Assembly: GCA_003260075.1 (NCBI GenBank)
Contig: QLIY01000360.1
Span: 1 to 64,000 of the forward strand
DNA: 64,000 nucleotides
DNA from: Phallusia mammillata
Taxonomy: Eukaryota > Chordata > Ascidiacea > Phlebobranchia > Ascidiidae
Direction of reading: 5' to 3'
The translations under genes were made by a program, and so were the position numbers. The notes beneath the pieces were generated by a model. It saw nothing but the letters and a program-made list of their open reading frames with translations, did no database searches and was not told the origin of the DNA. Shown in pieces: positions 36,701-50,119 of the stretch. The stretch's first letter is position 1. Each line of letters starts with the position of its first letter.

Positions 36701-39700
36701 TGTAATAAAATGTCAGAAAAAGTTTTAAATGTACAGTAAACCTTTGTTGAACCAGATTTCGTTAAAATCCAGATGTTCTCCTAATTCGGGCAAAACTTAC
36801 GGTACAAAAAATTTGTAATGTGGTAAGGCTTTAATCAATCAACATCGGTCGTAATCAGTGGTGGGAATCAGTCGGTTCGCGACGGTTCTATAGAACCGTT
36901 TTACGAAATGTTATGAGATCAGCGAACCAGTTAGCATTTTGTAACAGAACCAGCTGGAAAATATGACTTTTATGATAGAACCGGTGGACAAAAAATTTGA
37001 ATCCCACCACTGGTAGTAATCCCAGCTAAAAGTAAAAGAGTCACCAAACATATGGTAACCCCACTTTGACTCTAACCTTGAAGTCTTACTTCAAAACCTT
37101 GTTTACAATAATGCAAATTTTTTTCATGTCAGGCTTAGCTCCCTTTTGGTGGGCAAAGAGAAGGGGGGGGGGGTTGCATTTGACTCTAAACTTGAAGTCT
37201 TACTCCAAAACCTTGTTTACAATATAGCAATTTTTTTCATGTCAGGCTTAGCTCCCTTTTGGTGGGCAAAGAGAAGGACAAGGTCTACCTTCAGTCGGTG
37301 GAAAAGCGGCTTAAAACCGAAGTCGAAAATCGAACGAATGTTGAAAAGTTGCTTAAAGACGAAAGACGCCATCGAAAAGAAGATGAAGAACAAGCGAGGA
37401 CTGCTGCAGCTGCTGCACAATATTCAAGGTAATATAAACTATAAGTGTAGAAGTTTGTGTGAGAAATTTAAATGCTGTTGGGGTCTGTATGGAGATAAAA
37501 TGCATTTGTACTTGGAATTGTGTTTTATGGATGATGTATTTGACTGAGCTTTTTATAATGATAGCCAGTTCCTATTTTTTTCACGTTAACAATCAACACT
37601 CAATGGATGATTAGCAAAAGTTTAATTGGGATGATAGATATTTGAGATGAACATTAAAAATCACAAAAAATAATAGTGATGGGACGATACCAGGTTTTGA
37701 AGCGAGTACCGAGGGGGGGGGGTTGAAATATATGACTTTTGTGACAGAACCGGCTAACAAAAATTTTCCCACCGCNATAAATTAAATACAATTACAAATC
37801 AATTATTACAAAATGCTTATTAGTTGTTACAGTTGAAATGTTAGCTGTCAAGAATTTTATGTCACTTTTTGGAGTTTGGTGTTAAAGAAAATATTTTTAG
37901 CCAAAATACTTGTTGGGTGTAGTGTATGCTTACTTTATTCAAAACTTGGAATTAAAATAGGCCAAGCATTCTTTAAATTGGCTGGGTGGTCCAAGGCCTG
38001 AAATAGCCCCCCCCCCGTTCGATACCATCGATACCGAGTACCGGGTACTCGTCCCATCACTAAAAAATGTGTAAGATATAAAACATATAAACAAACATCT
38101 ACTATTCCGGTCTGACATCGTGTATATGTGACACCATAACTGCCCAGCATTCTCGATTGAACAATATGCATTCAGCTTTGACCTACCCCCAACAAAACTT
38201 TAAACTGTAGTTAGAGCACTGGTTCTTAACTGGTGGTCCATGATGACTTATTGGTTGGTCCACAGAGATCCACTATGTTTGGTGATAAATTAAATACAAT
38301 TACAAATCAATTATTACAAAATGCTTATTAGTTATTACGGTTAAAATGTTAGCTGTCGAGAATTTTATGTCACTTTTTATGAGTTTGGTTTTAAAGGAAA
38401 TATTTTTAGTCAAAATACTTGTTCTGTGTAGAGTATGCTTACCTTACTCAAAACTTAGAATTAAAATAGTTGGGAATTAGAACCACTTGTGAATGACCTT
38501 ATTTTTGCTTCAAACTAAACTTTTATTTTAATTTTAGGGACAAGGAAAGTGCCGAAGTTTTAAAGAAAGCAAAACAGGATTTGGAAGAAGCAATTGTTAA
38601 AATTCAAAACAAACTGAAGGCGAAAGAAGAAGAATGCGAATTTCTTAAAACAGAAGTTGCGGTAAGCCGTTTTTTCTCACTATGCACAACATTTCTAGCA
38701 CCCCAAATAACCCTAAAATTAAATGTGTTTTTTTCAATGCACAAAAGTGTAATACTGTATTAGTATCTTAATTAGGGTTTAGTATGACCCAATTTGAATA
38801 GGTTTGGTTTGCATTTTTAGGGTATTTTTTTATTAGATTTAAAACAGGGTTAATTTTAGGCAANGTAAGCCGTTTTTTCTCACTATGCACAACATTTCTA
38901 GCACCCCAAATAACCCTAAAATTAAATGTGTTTTTTTCAATGCACAAAAGTGTAATACTGTATTAGTATCTTAATTAGGGTTTAGTATGACCCAATTTGA
39001 ATAGGTTTGGTTTGCATTTTTAGGGTATTTTTTTATTAGATTTAAAACATGGTTAATTTTAGGCAAGAACGCTTGTTTTCGTTATCCATTTTTTTGTGAT
39101 GATCTTTCTAAATTCGCCTAATTTGGTAACGAATTGCATAATAATGTTCAACTGTTTTTAGAAATGATGCTTTTTTATAGAATTTTAGCATGAAAGTATT
39201 TAATAACAACAAGTGTGTTCGATTTGACTTTTTGCAGGTATACCACCAAGCCAGAATAGATTTCGGTCATGGGTTCAAATCCCACCGCTGCCAAATCATA
39301 ACATGCACATTTTGCTTTGCAGGAACTCCAGGGTCGCGAAAAATCGGCGAAAGAGTCGGAGACTCTGATGTCAGCCCTTGAAGCAATGCAGGATAAAAAT
39401 CTTATGCTGGAAAACTCGTTAAGCGCTGAAACTCGACTCAAACTTGACTTGTTTTCTGCTTTAGGGGACGTTAAGCGACAGTTGGAGTTAGCTCATGGTA
39501 AGACTTGTATTAAATTTGCTGAAATCCGTTAAACTCAGTGGTTCCCAACCAGTTGTACGCCTGAGCTTTTAATGTGGTACTCGAGTAGCTTTCTGCTATA
39601 CTTAAATCAAGTCAAATCATGAAATGCAACTTAGCTGACATTATTTTGTAATCGCTAATCTTGCAGGTTTTAGATATATGATAACCTAGTTGCGAAGAAT

Positions 39701-42700
39701 AGGCCTATATCTTGTTATATCCCTTACAAAATGGTTTAGGTGTTTCGCAGCGATAGAAAATGTCGTCAGGTGGTACGCGATCAGTAAAAGGTTGAGAACC
39801 ACTGGCTTAATTGCACAGCCATCGTTAATCTCGGCTGTTGCCGAAAACTTGTCCAGGATTTTGGATACTTCGGATAAAATTGCATGAAAAATCTTAGGCC
39901 GAATTTGTTTGTAGTAGTTAAAAGTTGTTGACAATACAATCTTNGTAGCAGTTACAAATTTTTGACAATACAATCTTGAGGTTATCTATCTATTTTTACA
40001 AACCCAACAAAATGCGTATTGCGTCTTTATGAAAAGCCAGTTTGTCGAACATAGAAAATATTTAAACCTTGTTTGTTATTTTGTGACGTACATCGTCTTA
40101 TCGGTGATGTATCGCCAATTAATCGTGACGGAGGTGATGACGTCATATTGTAACAAAACAAAGGTTTATGATTAAAAAGATAACAAATATTAGTCAAGTA
40201 TTCGACAATCGCACAAACTCTGGTATTTGTATTTTTGATCATCTTATTTTTCCTGTGTCACGATTATATGTCGATTGTTCAGACACGTTATTCTAGAATA
40301 GTCGCTCCGAATCTTAAATTTTAGACCAAATTTGGATAAAACTTGAACAGAAATGCGTGAAATTGCAAGTAATGCAAACCAATTCTTTTATAAATATCAT
40401 CTAAACGCCTAAAAATATATATCCTATGTAAAAAACAGTATTATTTAACTTTCAGACATTTTCAACGATTTTTAAATAAGAATGTTCTTGCAGTCAGACA
40501 TTGTCAAAATGCATTTGCATAACAAAGTGCCTAATTCAGTGGGACAACCGTTTTTCCCCGTTCGGACACAGCTTTAGAATAAAGCGAGTTGTACCATGAA
40601 ATGCGCCCATTAATTTTGGCCGGATGCTGCAAAAATCCCAAGCGGTTACTTGGGCCATTGCTTCATTGTGTTTTTAACTTCACGTTCACGTTTAACGTGC
40701 AGCATAGAAGTATGACCAAATAAGGAAACCAACGGCATTTTGTCTGCTTTTGTTTGTGTGTATTTTTGCTCACAACTATTATGGTTGTTGAAATGCATTA
40801 TGTGCATGTTAGTTGTTTCTTATGCACATTTACGCAGTTTAAACACACACCCAAAAAAATTGTTCCAATTCTAAGAAATTAGATTTTAAGTTTAATATGA
40901 TAAATTAGACTGTTTTTTGATAACAAATGTAATGGAAATACATCATACTTTTTGGCGTTTCGCGATCTTTTAGCACTATACCCAGGGTTGCCATCGACAT
41001 GAGCCTCAAAATAAGGACAACTGAAAACTTAGATTTTCATACCAAACAAAACAAATGTTTTTGAACAAATCTTTGCATTTAGACGAATCATGTCATATCA
41101 CATGCGAAATTTTTGGCATGAAATAATCTGTTCCAGCCACTCCTTGTTGTTAAATGCATCTCACGACAGCTCAGGTCTAGGTTTACTTTTACTTGTAGCA
41201 GGAATTTGACTAGTAGTTGTTAAAAATAAGACAAAATAAGGACTCGCGTCAAAAAGAAGGACATTTCTTGGAAATAAGGACAATACATTTTTCTAAGACA
41301 TCGCCCTTAGAAATAAGGACAAATCTTAGAAATAAGGACGGTATGGCAACCCTGACTATACCCCACAGTTTATTTCGCTTGGTAAAATAAAACATAGCGA
41401 CACAATTGCACTAAAACATTCACCAAGCCGAAAGTAGCTGCGCAACGTTGAAACGTTATGGAGCGCAAAAACCCCCCCCCCCAAAATAAGGACTCGCGTC
41501 AAAAAGAAGGACATTTCTTGGAAATAAGGTCAATGAACTTTTCTAAGACATAACCGTTCAAAATAACGACAAATCTTAGAAATAAGGACGGTATGGCAAC
41601 CCTGACTATACCCCACAGTTGTTGAGTTGAGTTGAGTTTATTTCGCTTGGTAAAAGAAAAAATAGCGACACAATTGCACCCCCCCCCCTGGTACGCGTAC
41701 CACCGGTTGGGAACCCCTGCACTAGAACATTCACCAAGCCGAAATTAGCTGCGCAACGTTGAAACATTATGGAGCGCAAAAAAGTGGAGGGCACAATTTG
41801 TGAATGAGAGCTAAACGTGCGGCAGCTACGCCGTCATTACAAGGCCTTATGCGACTGGGGCTTACAAAAAAGTGAGTTTGGCGTATTGACGGCGGGTCGT
41901 TGGTGGGACCAATCGAGGGGGCCCTATATACTAACTAACCACCCGTGTTAGTGAAAAAAGGTTGGGTTCAACGGGAAAAGAAACCCTTGTTTTTAATACA
42001 GCGTGCATTGAAGAGTTATGTAAAGGCCAATGTGTTACACACAAAATTGCTGTAATGTAGCGCTAAATTGACTGCTTTTTGGGGGCCGAGTTTTTAACTA
42101 TAGGAAGCAATGCCACTGTATGACGGGGGTGATGTAAGATATGTGTTTTTACAGTGTTATAGTTATACTGTTACTGTCGCTTTTTAAATTGTTACGATTT
42201 TTAAGAGCATACCACAATGGGCATGGTATTGTTGCTTTTGTGCTAGACTAAATCTTTAATACCCCCCCCCCTGTGTTTTTACAGTGTTATAGTTATACTG
42301 TTACTGTCGCTTTTTAAATGGTTACGATTTTTAAGAGCATACCACAGTGGGCATGGTATTGTTGCTTTTGTGCTAGACTAAATCTTTAATGCATTGGCTG
42401 CCAAGATTTTTGGCCGCACTGAAAAAATGTAAAATCCACAATAAATGTTTTTTTACAGCATATTTTTCGCAGAAATATTATAGCCTGTTCCGTTACTGTT
42501 ACGTCACATCATCTGTACATGCGTCACAACATATTTCGTTTTGTTTTTGTTACGTCACAGCAGAAACCGCTTTGTTTTGTTACGTCACGCACACTCGTTT
42601 TGTAACATATAATTCTTCGAGAAACATCTTTATATCTCAAATTAGCACAAAGCTGTAACTACAGAGTTTGTAAATTGTTTTTATTTGTTATTTTCCCCCC

Positions 42701-43588
42701 CCCCCTCGTTTTGTAACATATAATTCTTCGAGAAACATCTTTATATCTCAAAATAGCACAAAGCTGTAACTACAGCCGAGTTTGTAAATTGTTTTTATTT
42801 GTTATTTGTATTATAAAACGTCACCTAAACCCTAATGGCCCTAACCGTCAGCATTTTCAGACAATCTGCTTTTAAATATTTGCAAATGCTCTTTGCGCCA
42901 TCTACCGGCGTTAAGCGAACTTTGTCTATTGTGAGTTTTTACGTAAGTAACGGCTAGTCTAGTTTTCAGACAGAGCTCGGGCCAATTTGTCAAAAAAATA
43001 CATGTTTGGGTCGGGTTGCACCAAACGCACTCCGTTTAACTGGACAACGTTCAAGGTTGTTTGGCAATCTGGTTCGTAAAGAAACAGGTTTACGCTCAGA
43101 AAATTTCGCTAAAACGCGAAATCAGTCGCTGTGTTTTATTGTTTCACAAAACAAATGCATTTCAGACAAGAATTAATGGCCCTTAATCGTCGTAGCCTTT
43201 CTTGCAAGGAGATTTCTTCAATAAGAAAAGATTTGATACAGGTTTTAATTCGCCTTTGTTTATCGCAGGTGCAATTTACAAGCGAGACGCAGAGATCGCT
43301 GACTTAAAAGCTCGTCTCACCGAATTTTTGTCAATCGTCCCAGAGTCACGAATGCGTTCAGCCACACCGCACTATTCAAACAACTTTCTTGAAAAGCCGT
43401 TGGTGCCAAATCTACCGGCTCAGGAGTTTCAAAACGCCTACTGTGCCATGCCTGCCCGTAACCCAAACATGCCCCAGGGACCCATGGTCCAGTCCGGCCC
43501 CCACGGAATGGAACAGAACATCATGGGTCACCCGATTCATCTGGACCCCAACGCGGCTATGTACACCCCTAACACATCTGGAAATTAG
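21667..43588 (+). CDS. MACO1: Macoilin, eleven exons, complete
   Basis: Exons are 21667-21752, 22749-22890, 24758-24884, 25503-25632, 28259-28449, 29245-29337, 31423-31664, 34346-34593, 36459-36629, 37246-37428, 38538-38661, 39323-39497 and 43269-43588 (thirteen segments, counting the small inserts at 29245 and 31423); all phases join and 2232 nt encode 743 residues. The start MKRRN and the block YIKFMVVW...LLADFILEFRFEYVWPFWL, then YSVFFVCIAITSD, CLLFIPIQWLFF, YVWIHYVWHT, ICLPTVSLW, CKPFAAHC and VVTLGIGLKSYV are macoilin's multi-helix N-terminal domain. The middle is S/N/K-rich and low complexity. The C-terminal half is coiled coil (IERLETTISKLK, YLQSVEKRLK) ending in LMSALEAMQDKN, SLSAETRLKLDLFSALGD and PHYSNNF...LDPNAAMY, diagnostic of the family. 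Macoilin is a neuronal ER/nuclear-envelope membrane protein affecting excitability in worms. It is longer than the vertebrate 664 residues, mainly in the linker. Exon starts are partly duplicated at 29565 and 37133. Confidence 0.95.
21763..22137. repeat. Direct duplication around a G run at 21943-21952
   Basis: About 180 bp following macoilin exon 1 (gattgggtaaaa... to ...ctttacttaatt) is repeated after the run with small differences. It contains the left end of a hAT-like element in both copies. Confidence 0.85.
21872..22368. mobile_element. hAT-type MITE split by an assembly-like duplication
   Basis: Left end cggtggttctcaacctg and right end ggttgagaaccactg with near-matching flanks gtttagat and gtttacat (7 of 8). 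The interior carries the ggtatgcaac word seen in the element at 39536-39804. The left end is duplicated at about 22072 and the right end again at about 22575 because of the G-run junctions. Confidence 0.7.
22304..22711. repeat. Direct duplication around a G run at 22510-22519
   Basis: The unit from agtttaggtgatatgc to tttttgaacatgc occurs on both sides of the run; the second copy lacks a short internal segment. The first copy abuts the run. Confidence 0.85.
24082..24362. repeat. Direct duplication around a G run at 24218-24227
   Basis: The unit from aaattgtgtaacatg to ctataccacttc is present twice in macoilin intron 2 with four or five substitutions. Confidence 0.85.
24363..24757 (+). repeat. 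Three diverged tandem units ending in the macoilin exon 3 acceptor
   Basis: Units beginning taaacacctatttgttt (24363), taaacacccatttgttt (24509) and gaacacaaatacatttg (24636) each contain an aaaggtg(t/c)ctttttt motif; the last two also share ggatctgtaact and a run ttgtttatttt. The last unit's end supplies the polypyrimidine tract and AG of the splice acceptor at 24757. Confidence 0.65.
25641..26218. repeat. Direct duplication around a G run at 25929-25938
   Basis: About 285 bp beginning tttgtttgtttatttt is repeated, with several substitutions and a shortened ta repeat in the second copy. It starts a few bases after macoilin's exon at 25503-25632. Confidence 0.85.
26546..26956. mobile_element. 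hAT-type MITE containing a G-run duplication
   Basis: Starts caggggtcggcaac and ends ggttgctcacccctg; flanks cattacgt and catttcat match imperfectly. The first 130 bases are duplicated around a G run at 26678-26687, which lengthens the apparent element. Confidence 0.7.
27049..27315. repeat. Direct duplication around a G run at 27179-27188
   Basis: The unit acagtgcagataaagttcc to tctttttaaagttt appears twice with a few substitutions; the first copy ends at the run. Confidence 0.85.
27356..27660. mobile_element. Probable hAT-like MITE
   Basis: Starts cagtgattctcaaac with a gtgtggcgcatg subterminal block and ends gcacacagtttaagaagcactg, giving inverted ends and paired tggc(g/a)ca blocks. Flanks aactacac and aaataaac match only partly. 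Confidence 0.55.
27701..28185 (+). mobile_element. hAT-type MITE, family 1
   Basis: Same family and orientation as 6225-6721: caggggtcaccaaac start, ggtgacccctg end, perfect 8-bp duplication ccctagtg at 27693-27700 and 28186-28193. It lies about 70 bp upstream of the macoilin exon at 28259. Confidence 0.92.
28555..28905. mobile_element. Family 3 hAT-like MITE with C-run duplication
   Basis: Contains tggttcccaaacc, aaattgggtcttttatcaac, agctaaagtgtctattta and attcctcccctgtt. Part of it (about 110 bp) is repeated on either side of a C run at 28771-28781. Confidence 0.6.
29007..29660. repeat. Double duplication around two C runs, copying macoilin exon 6
   Basis: Block X (29007-29114) recurs at 29388-29495 after a C run (29378-29388), and block Y (29282-29377), which holds the 3' part of macoilin exon 6 and its donor, recurs at 29565-29660 after a second C run (29554-29564). 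The second exon copy has gtgagt instead of gtaagt after it. The order X-Y-run-X'-run-Y' is what two interleaved haplotypes would give. Confidence 0.8.
30224..30720. mobile_element. hAT-like left end with unclear right end
   Basis: Starts cagtggttcccaaactatg with a gcgccgcagcacacgtgtgccgc block typical of hAT MITEs. No matching right terminus found; gtgcgccaaataat and aaatgcgcc blocks near 30518-30555 may belong to it. Bases 30325-30360, reverse complement, contain tggcctagtgg, which matches a tRNA A-box consensus, but no B box follows. Confidence 0.4.
31720..32210. repeat. Intronic repeated unit with gggtcccctt/aaggggac palindrome
   Basis: tatgggttcccttccttggg (31719) and tatgggtccccttccctgaaggggacacata (split by line, 32035-32065) each precede a cacatattgtttttgtccg block, so a roughly 310-bp unit is partly repeated in the macoilin intron. 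The same cccttc/gaagggg motif appears at 28218 and 59028. Confidence 0.45.
33132..33692. repeat. Identical duplication across a single N, containing a family 2 hAT fragment
   Basis: Bases 33132-33362 are repeated, as far as I can see identically, from 33460 to 33692, immediately after the N at 33459; the second copy then runs into a 59-nt G run. Both copies contain the left part of a cagggttgccat-type hAT MITE with no right end. An exact copy right after an N is what an unmerged contig overlap gives. Confidence 0.85.
33693..33751. repeat. 59-nt uninterrupted G run
   Basis: Truncates the second copy of the preceding duplication inside a hAT fragment; the sequence to its right begins a pogo-like MITE 16 bases later. 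Confidence 0.9.
33768..33951. mobile_element. pogo-like MITE (CAGTAAACC ends, TA target)
   Basis: 184 bp, starting cagtaaaccttggttaa and ending aaggtttactg, flanked by TA on both sides. CAGT ends with TA duplication match Tc1/mariner-pogo type elements. A second copy at 43957-44142 shares the ccggattaacc words. Confidence 0.8.
33952..34300 (+). repeat. Tandem partial pogo-like MITE units before a macoilin exon
   Basis: Blocks with ttagcatttaaaaccacatta, tcatttgtacctc, and the ggtttaaccaatatttactgta-type end occur at about 33995-34100 and 34140-34272. They are tandem, diverged copies of the right half of the neighbouring element and end within 50 bases of the acceptor at 34345. Confidence 0.6.
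34765..35136. repeat. Direct duplication around a G run at 34945-34954
   Basis: About 180 bp from aatggaacatgc to caatcatgtttc is present twice with several substitutions; the first copy ends at the run. Confidence 0.85.
35543..35892. repeat. Direct duplication around a G run at 35713-35722
   Basis: About 170 bp from tgtgtgtatgctcta to gcaagaaatttgtt is present twice with a few substitutions, in the intron before the exon at 36459. Confidence 0.85.
36001..36195. repeat. Dispersed repeat shared with the CDK8 intron
   Basis: ggggtgagggtttatcattg, aataacactagattct, cttgttggggcttg and cggtatcatgtggtattt reappear, diverged, at 57675-57800. The two copies are in the same orientation and carry no coding capacity. 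Confidence 0.6.
36856..37012. mobile_element. Short hAT-like MITE (CAGTGGTGGGAATC ends)
   Basis: 157 bp starting cagtggtgggaatc and ending gaatcccaccactg, with near-perfect flanks gtcgtaat and gtagtaat (7 of 8). A fragment of the same family is at 37726-37775. Confidence 0.85.
37063..37276. repeat. Duplication copying the start of a macoilin exon
   Basis: The unit ending ttggtgggcaaagagaag, with its acceptor gtcag, is found at 37063-37162 and 37180-37276 around an 11-nt G run (37163-37173). Only the second copy continues into the full exon 37246-37428, so the first is a decoy exon start at 37133. Confidence 0.85.
37674..38062. mobile_element. hAT-like element with scrambled interior
   Basis: Outer ends tagtgatgggacga and tcgtcccatcacta are perfect inverted repeats; the ends also contain gagtaccgag and ataccgagtacc. 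The interior holds a G run (37713-37722), an N (37776), a C run (38007-38016) and a copy (37777-37965) of 38287-38471, so it is an assembly composite of more than one element. Confidence 0.65.
38218..38492. mobile_element. Probable hAT-like MITE
   Basis: Starts cactggttcttaactggtggtcc and ends gaattagaaccact, a plausible inverted-end pair. The interior is duplicated at 37777-37965 behind an N. Confidence 0.5.
38662..39064. repeat. Near-identical duplication across a single N
   Basis: About 200 bp beginning at the donor of the macoilin exon 38538-38661 is repeated right after the N at 38864; I see one substitution. Only the intron side is copied. Confidence 0.85.
39238..39300 (+). repeat. Possible tRNA-derived SINE remnant (B-box match)
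   Basis: gggttcaaatcccacc matches the tRNA B-box/T-arm pattern, followed by gctgcc. No A box or full cloverleaf precedes it, so it is not a tRNA gene. It lies 20-80 bases before the macoilin acceptor at 39322. Confidence 0.3.
39536..39804. mobile_element. hAT-type MITE (CAGTGGTTCCCAACC ends)
   Basis: Starts cagtggttcccaacc and ends ggttgagaaccactg with internal ggtacgcgatcag; related to the element at 21872-22368. No convincing target duplication. Confidence 0.65.
39805..40974. other. Macoilin intron, no further feature
   Basis: Contains the N at 39944 with a short repeated ttttgacaatacaatctt on both sides. Otherwise nothing recognisable. Confidence 0.4.
40983..41354 (+). mobile_element. 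hAT-type MITE, family 2
   Basis: cagggttgccat start, atggcaaccctg end, perfect 8-bp duplication actatacc at 40975-40982 and 41355-41362. Its right third is copied again at 41483-41604. Confidence 0.92.
41232..41624. repeat. Direct duplication around a C run at 41472-41482
   Basis: The unit starting aaaataaggactcgcgtc and ending actataccccacagtt occurs on both sides of the run with a few changes. On the minus strand the copy abuts the run, as at the other junctions. Confidence 0.85.
41625..41800. repeat. Dispersed gagttgagtttattt repeat with C run and foreign hAT end
   Basis: The sequence gttgagtttatttcgcttgg ... caccaagccg, ctgcgcaacgttgaaac, tatggagcgcaaa also occurs at 41369-41468 and, diverged, at 46736-46870. 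A C run (41679-41688) is followed by tggtacgcgtacca and ggttgggaacccctg, the end of a hAT element of the 52591 family, absent from the other copy. Confidence 0.6.
42142..42391. repeat. Direct duplication around a C run at 42262-42271
   Basis: About 119 bp from tgtgtttttacagtg to ctaaatctttaat, nearly identical on both sides. Confidence 0.85.
42595..42805. repeat. Direct duplication around a C run at 42695-42705
   Basis: About 100 bp from ctcgttttgtaac to tttatttgttatt is repeated after the run with two or three differences. Confidence 0.85.
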
Positions 43589-43956
43589 TTTCTATATTCG
43601 CATTTTGTCAAGGTGGGGAGTTTTTTTGTCGTCGTTTTTTTAAGGAGTGAATTATTTTCGGTCATAACATTTTGTGGATTTCATAACTCCAGGTTTTAAA
43701 CAAGCACGCCGGTTTTTCTATGTGTCAAACATTCTCGTGTCGGTCGTTATTGTAACTTCATGCCGTGTTTTCGAATATATTACCTAACTCGTACCAATAT
43801 CACATTCAATCATACGAAATCACTCATAATTCTACTCGCAAATTGAAAAAAACGTACTTTTTTAAATTTAAACGCAGTTTAGACCAAAGAAAAACACCTT
43901 AACCTAGTCAGTTTATAATATAAAATCACTTTTTTAAAATCTAACTTGACAATTTA

Positions 43957-44142
43957 CAGTAAACCTCGGTTAAACCGGACCCGTTGGAACCCAAAAAATT
44001 GTCCGGATTTAGGCGAACATCCTGATTAACCGATGTCGATTAGTTCAAGTCTTACTACATTACAAATCATTTGTACCTCGAGTTTTGCCAGAATTAGGTG
44101 AAGATCCGGATTAACCGAATCCAGTTTAACCGAGGTTTACTG
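43957..44142. mobile_element. pogo-like MITE, second copy
   Basis: 186 bp starting cagtaaacctcggttaa and ending ttaaccgaggtttactg with long inverted ends. TA precedes it; at follows, so the TA duplication is imperfect. It resembles 33768-33951 internally (tcatttgtacctc, gaagatccggatta). Confidence 0.8.
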
Positions 44143-44923
44143 ATATTAACATTTTCCTGTACAATCAAATGCACTTGCAACAATCTGAACTTCAGATTAT
44201 GCGTAAAACTGTCAATTAAAAGTTCCCCTATTCTCTGCAACACTTCCTGACCCTGTGATTTTTGTGTACTTTCCTGGTTGAAAACTTTCGCAATTTGGTA
44301 AAAAAAAATTAAAAAAATGTTGTTTTAGAAATATGTAACCCAAGGTGTTTTGTCCGGCTTGCTGCTTTATCATAATTCCCTTTTTCAAAATCCGTCGCCA
44401 AAATTACCCCCCACTTTGTCATAACCGCTATGATGTTGCTAATATAAACAGAAAGACCATCATTATTATTTTGTGCTGGTGGCTTAGGTTTTCGGTGTTG
44501 TTTGTCGAATCACAATCACTCCCTGCAAAAAGTCCCCCAATTTTGTTGTCGTACGCTCACAAAATACACCAGGGCAAATTGTAAAACTAAAATGACTTTA
44601 GCAGGTTTTAAGTTAAATCCGCGTTACCAGACGTGACCTTGAAGTAAAAATATTCACCAAAGTGTAAAAAGTATTCCAGATTTCGCTTAAAACCTGCTAT
44701 GTCATTCGTTAACGGGTCTAATATAACTCTGATAAATTGTTACTGAAGTAAAATTACGTTTTTAGTCCCCGGTCGCTGCGTCCGCTGGGGGTCGCTAGCG
44801 AGTTTTCTGTGGGCATTTTCCCATAAAGGTTAAGTTGGTGAAAAATTATTTCAGTGCGTGTTTGTACTTTCGTGTTCGTTCGTCTTGTCCCTTGATGGTG
44901 ATTTCCCCGTACCGCAAGTCGCT

Positions 44924-44924
<1 letters not shown>

Positions 44925-44989
<65 letters not shown>
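44925..44989. repeat. 65-nt uninterrupted C run
   Basis: Pure C run. No duplicated flank noticed. Like the long G runs it is a likely sequencing or assembly product. Confidence 0.9.
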
Positions 44990-45879
44990 TTTTTGTAAAG
45001 TTTCCCCTCTTTGTTTTTTTTTTCTTTTTGGTCTCTTTCCCTCCCCCTGTCTGCCGGCCTGCGAATCATTTTGTCCGCCAATAAAAAACATCTTCTTGAA
45101 AGTCAGTTTGTGTTCTGCTCGAAGAATTTTTACTCACCTACAATCCTATGTCAGTTGATATAACCTCCCGTGTTCTCCATTTTGAGCCCTAAACTCGAAA
45201 AATATGATAGCAGTGTATATTACTTCCTACGGTATAACAGAAGAATCAGGAATATACGTTTTGCGAAAAGGTAAGTGCCGTCTGTCGACAGGTCACTGCC
45301 CATTTTAATTTTGCTCTTATTATTTTATTAACTGCTTGCAACTTGCCTACTTGCTATCTGATAGCAGCTTTCGAGCACTAAAACACAACCTCCGCTAGAT
45401 GGCTACAAGAGCGATGTTAACTCCTTTTTCAGTTGCTGACTATGTCTGGGCTGAAAAGTTTGCTTAATTGAAATTGTTTGCCTTAACAGATTCACGAAAT
45501 TGTCAAAGTTGGTAAAGTATAATTGCTGTGGACAAACAACAATTAGTCCGATTTGATAAGACACAAAAGGTTGATTACATTAGGAAAAACAAAACGCTGT
45601 TTAAAATTAACACATACACACTTGGGTTTTCAATAATGAAACTGGGTCAATTTTGATGGGTACGCAACATCTAAACAGTAAAACAAATATTCTGGTCAGA
45701 ACAAAATATAGTGGAAATAATATCATGAAATTATTGCAATGCTCACAGCAATAAATAAATAAGTTTCCTACAATAAAACTTTTTGTTTCACAAATAAATT
45801 GCCATTGCGGTGCGGAACAGTAGAAGAAATGATACATCATTTTAGTGCACCGTTGATTTTCTAATTGCATTACAAAAAT

Positions 45880-50119
<4,240 letters not shown>

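Larger units (their letters stand above)
43589..45879. other. Macoilin 3' flank and intergenic DNA
   Basis: No further gene is clear. A candidate poly(A) signal aataaa is at 45080-45085. A short frame at 45204-45268 (MIAVYITSYGITEE...) ends at a good gtaagt donor, but no partner exon was found, so I do not call it a gene. Confidence 0.4.

Noticed and set aside
39255-39285. tRNA gene on the plus strand (gggttcaaatccc)
   Set aside because: Only the T-arm-like block is present; the upstream 60 bases do not fold as D and anticodon arms.
45204-45268. First exon of a further gene (MIAVYITSYGITEE... with gtaagt donor)
   Set aside because: No matching downstream exon on the plus strand was found before CHID1, which lies on the other strand.
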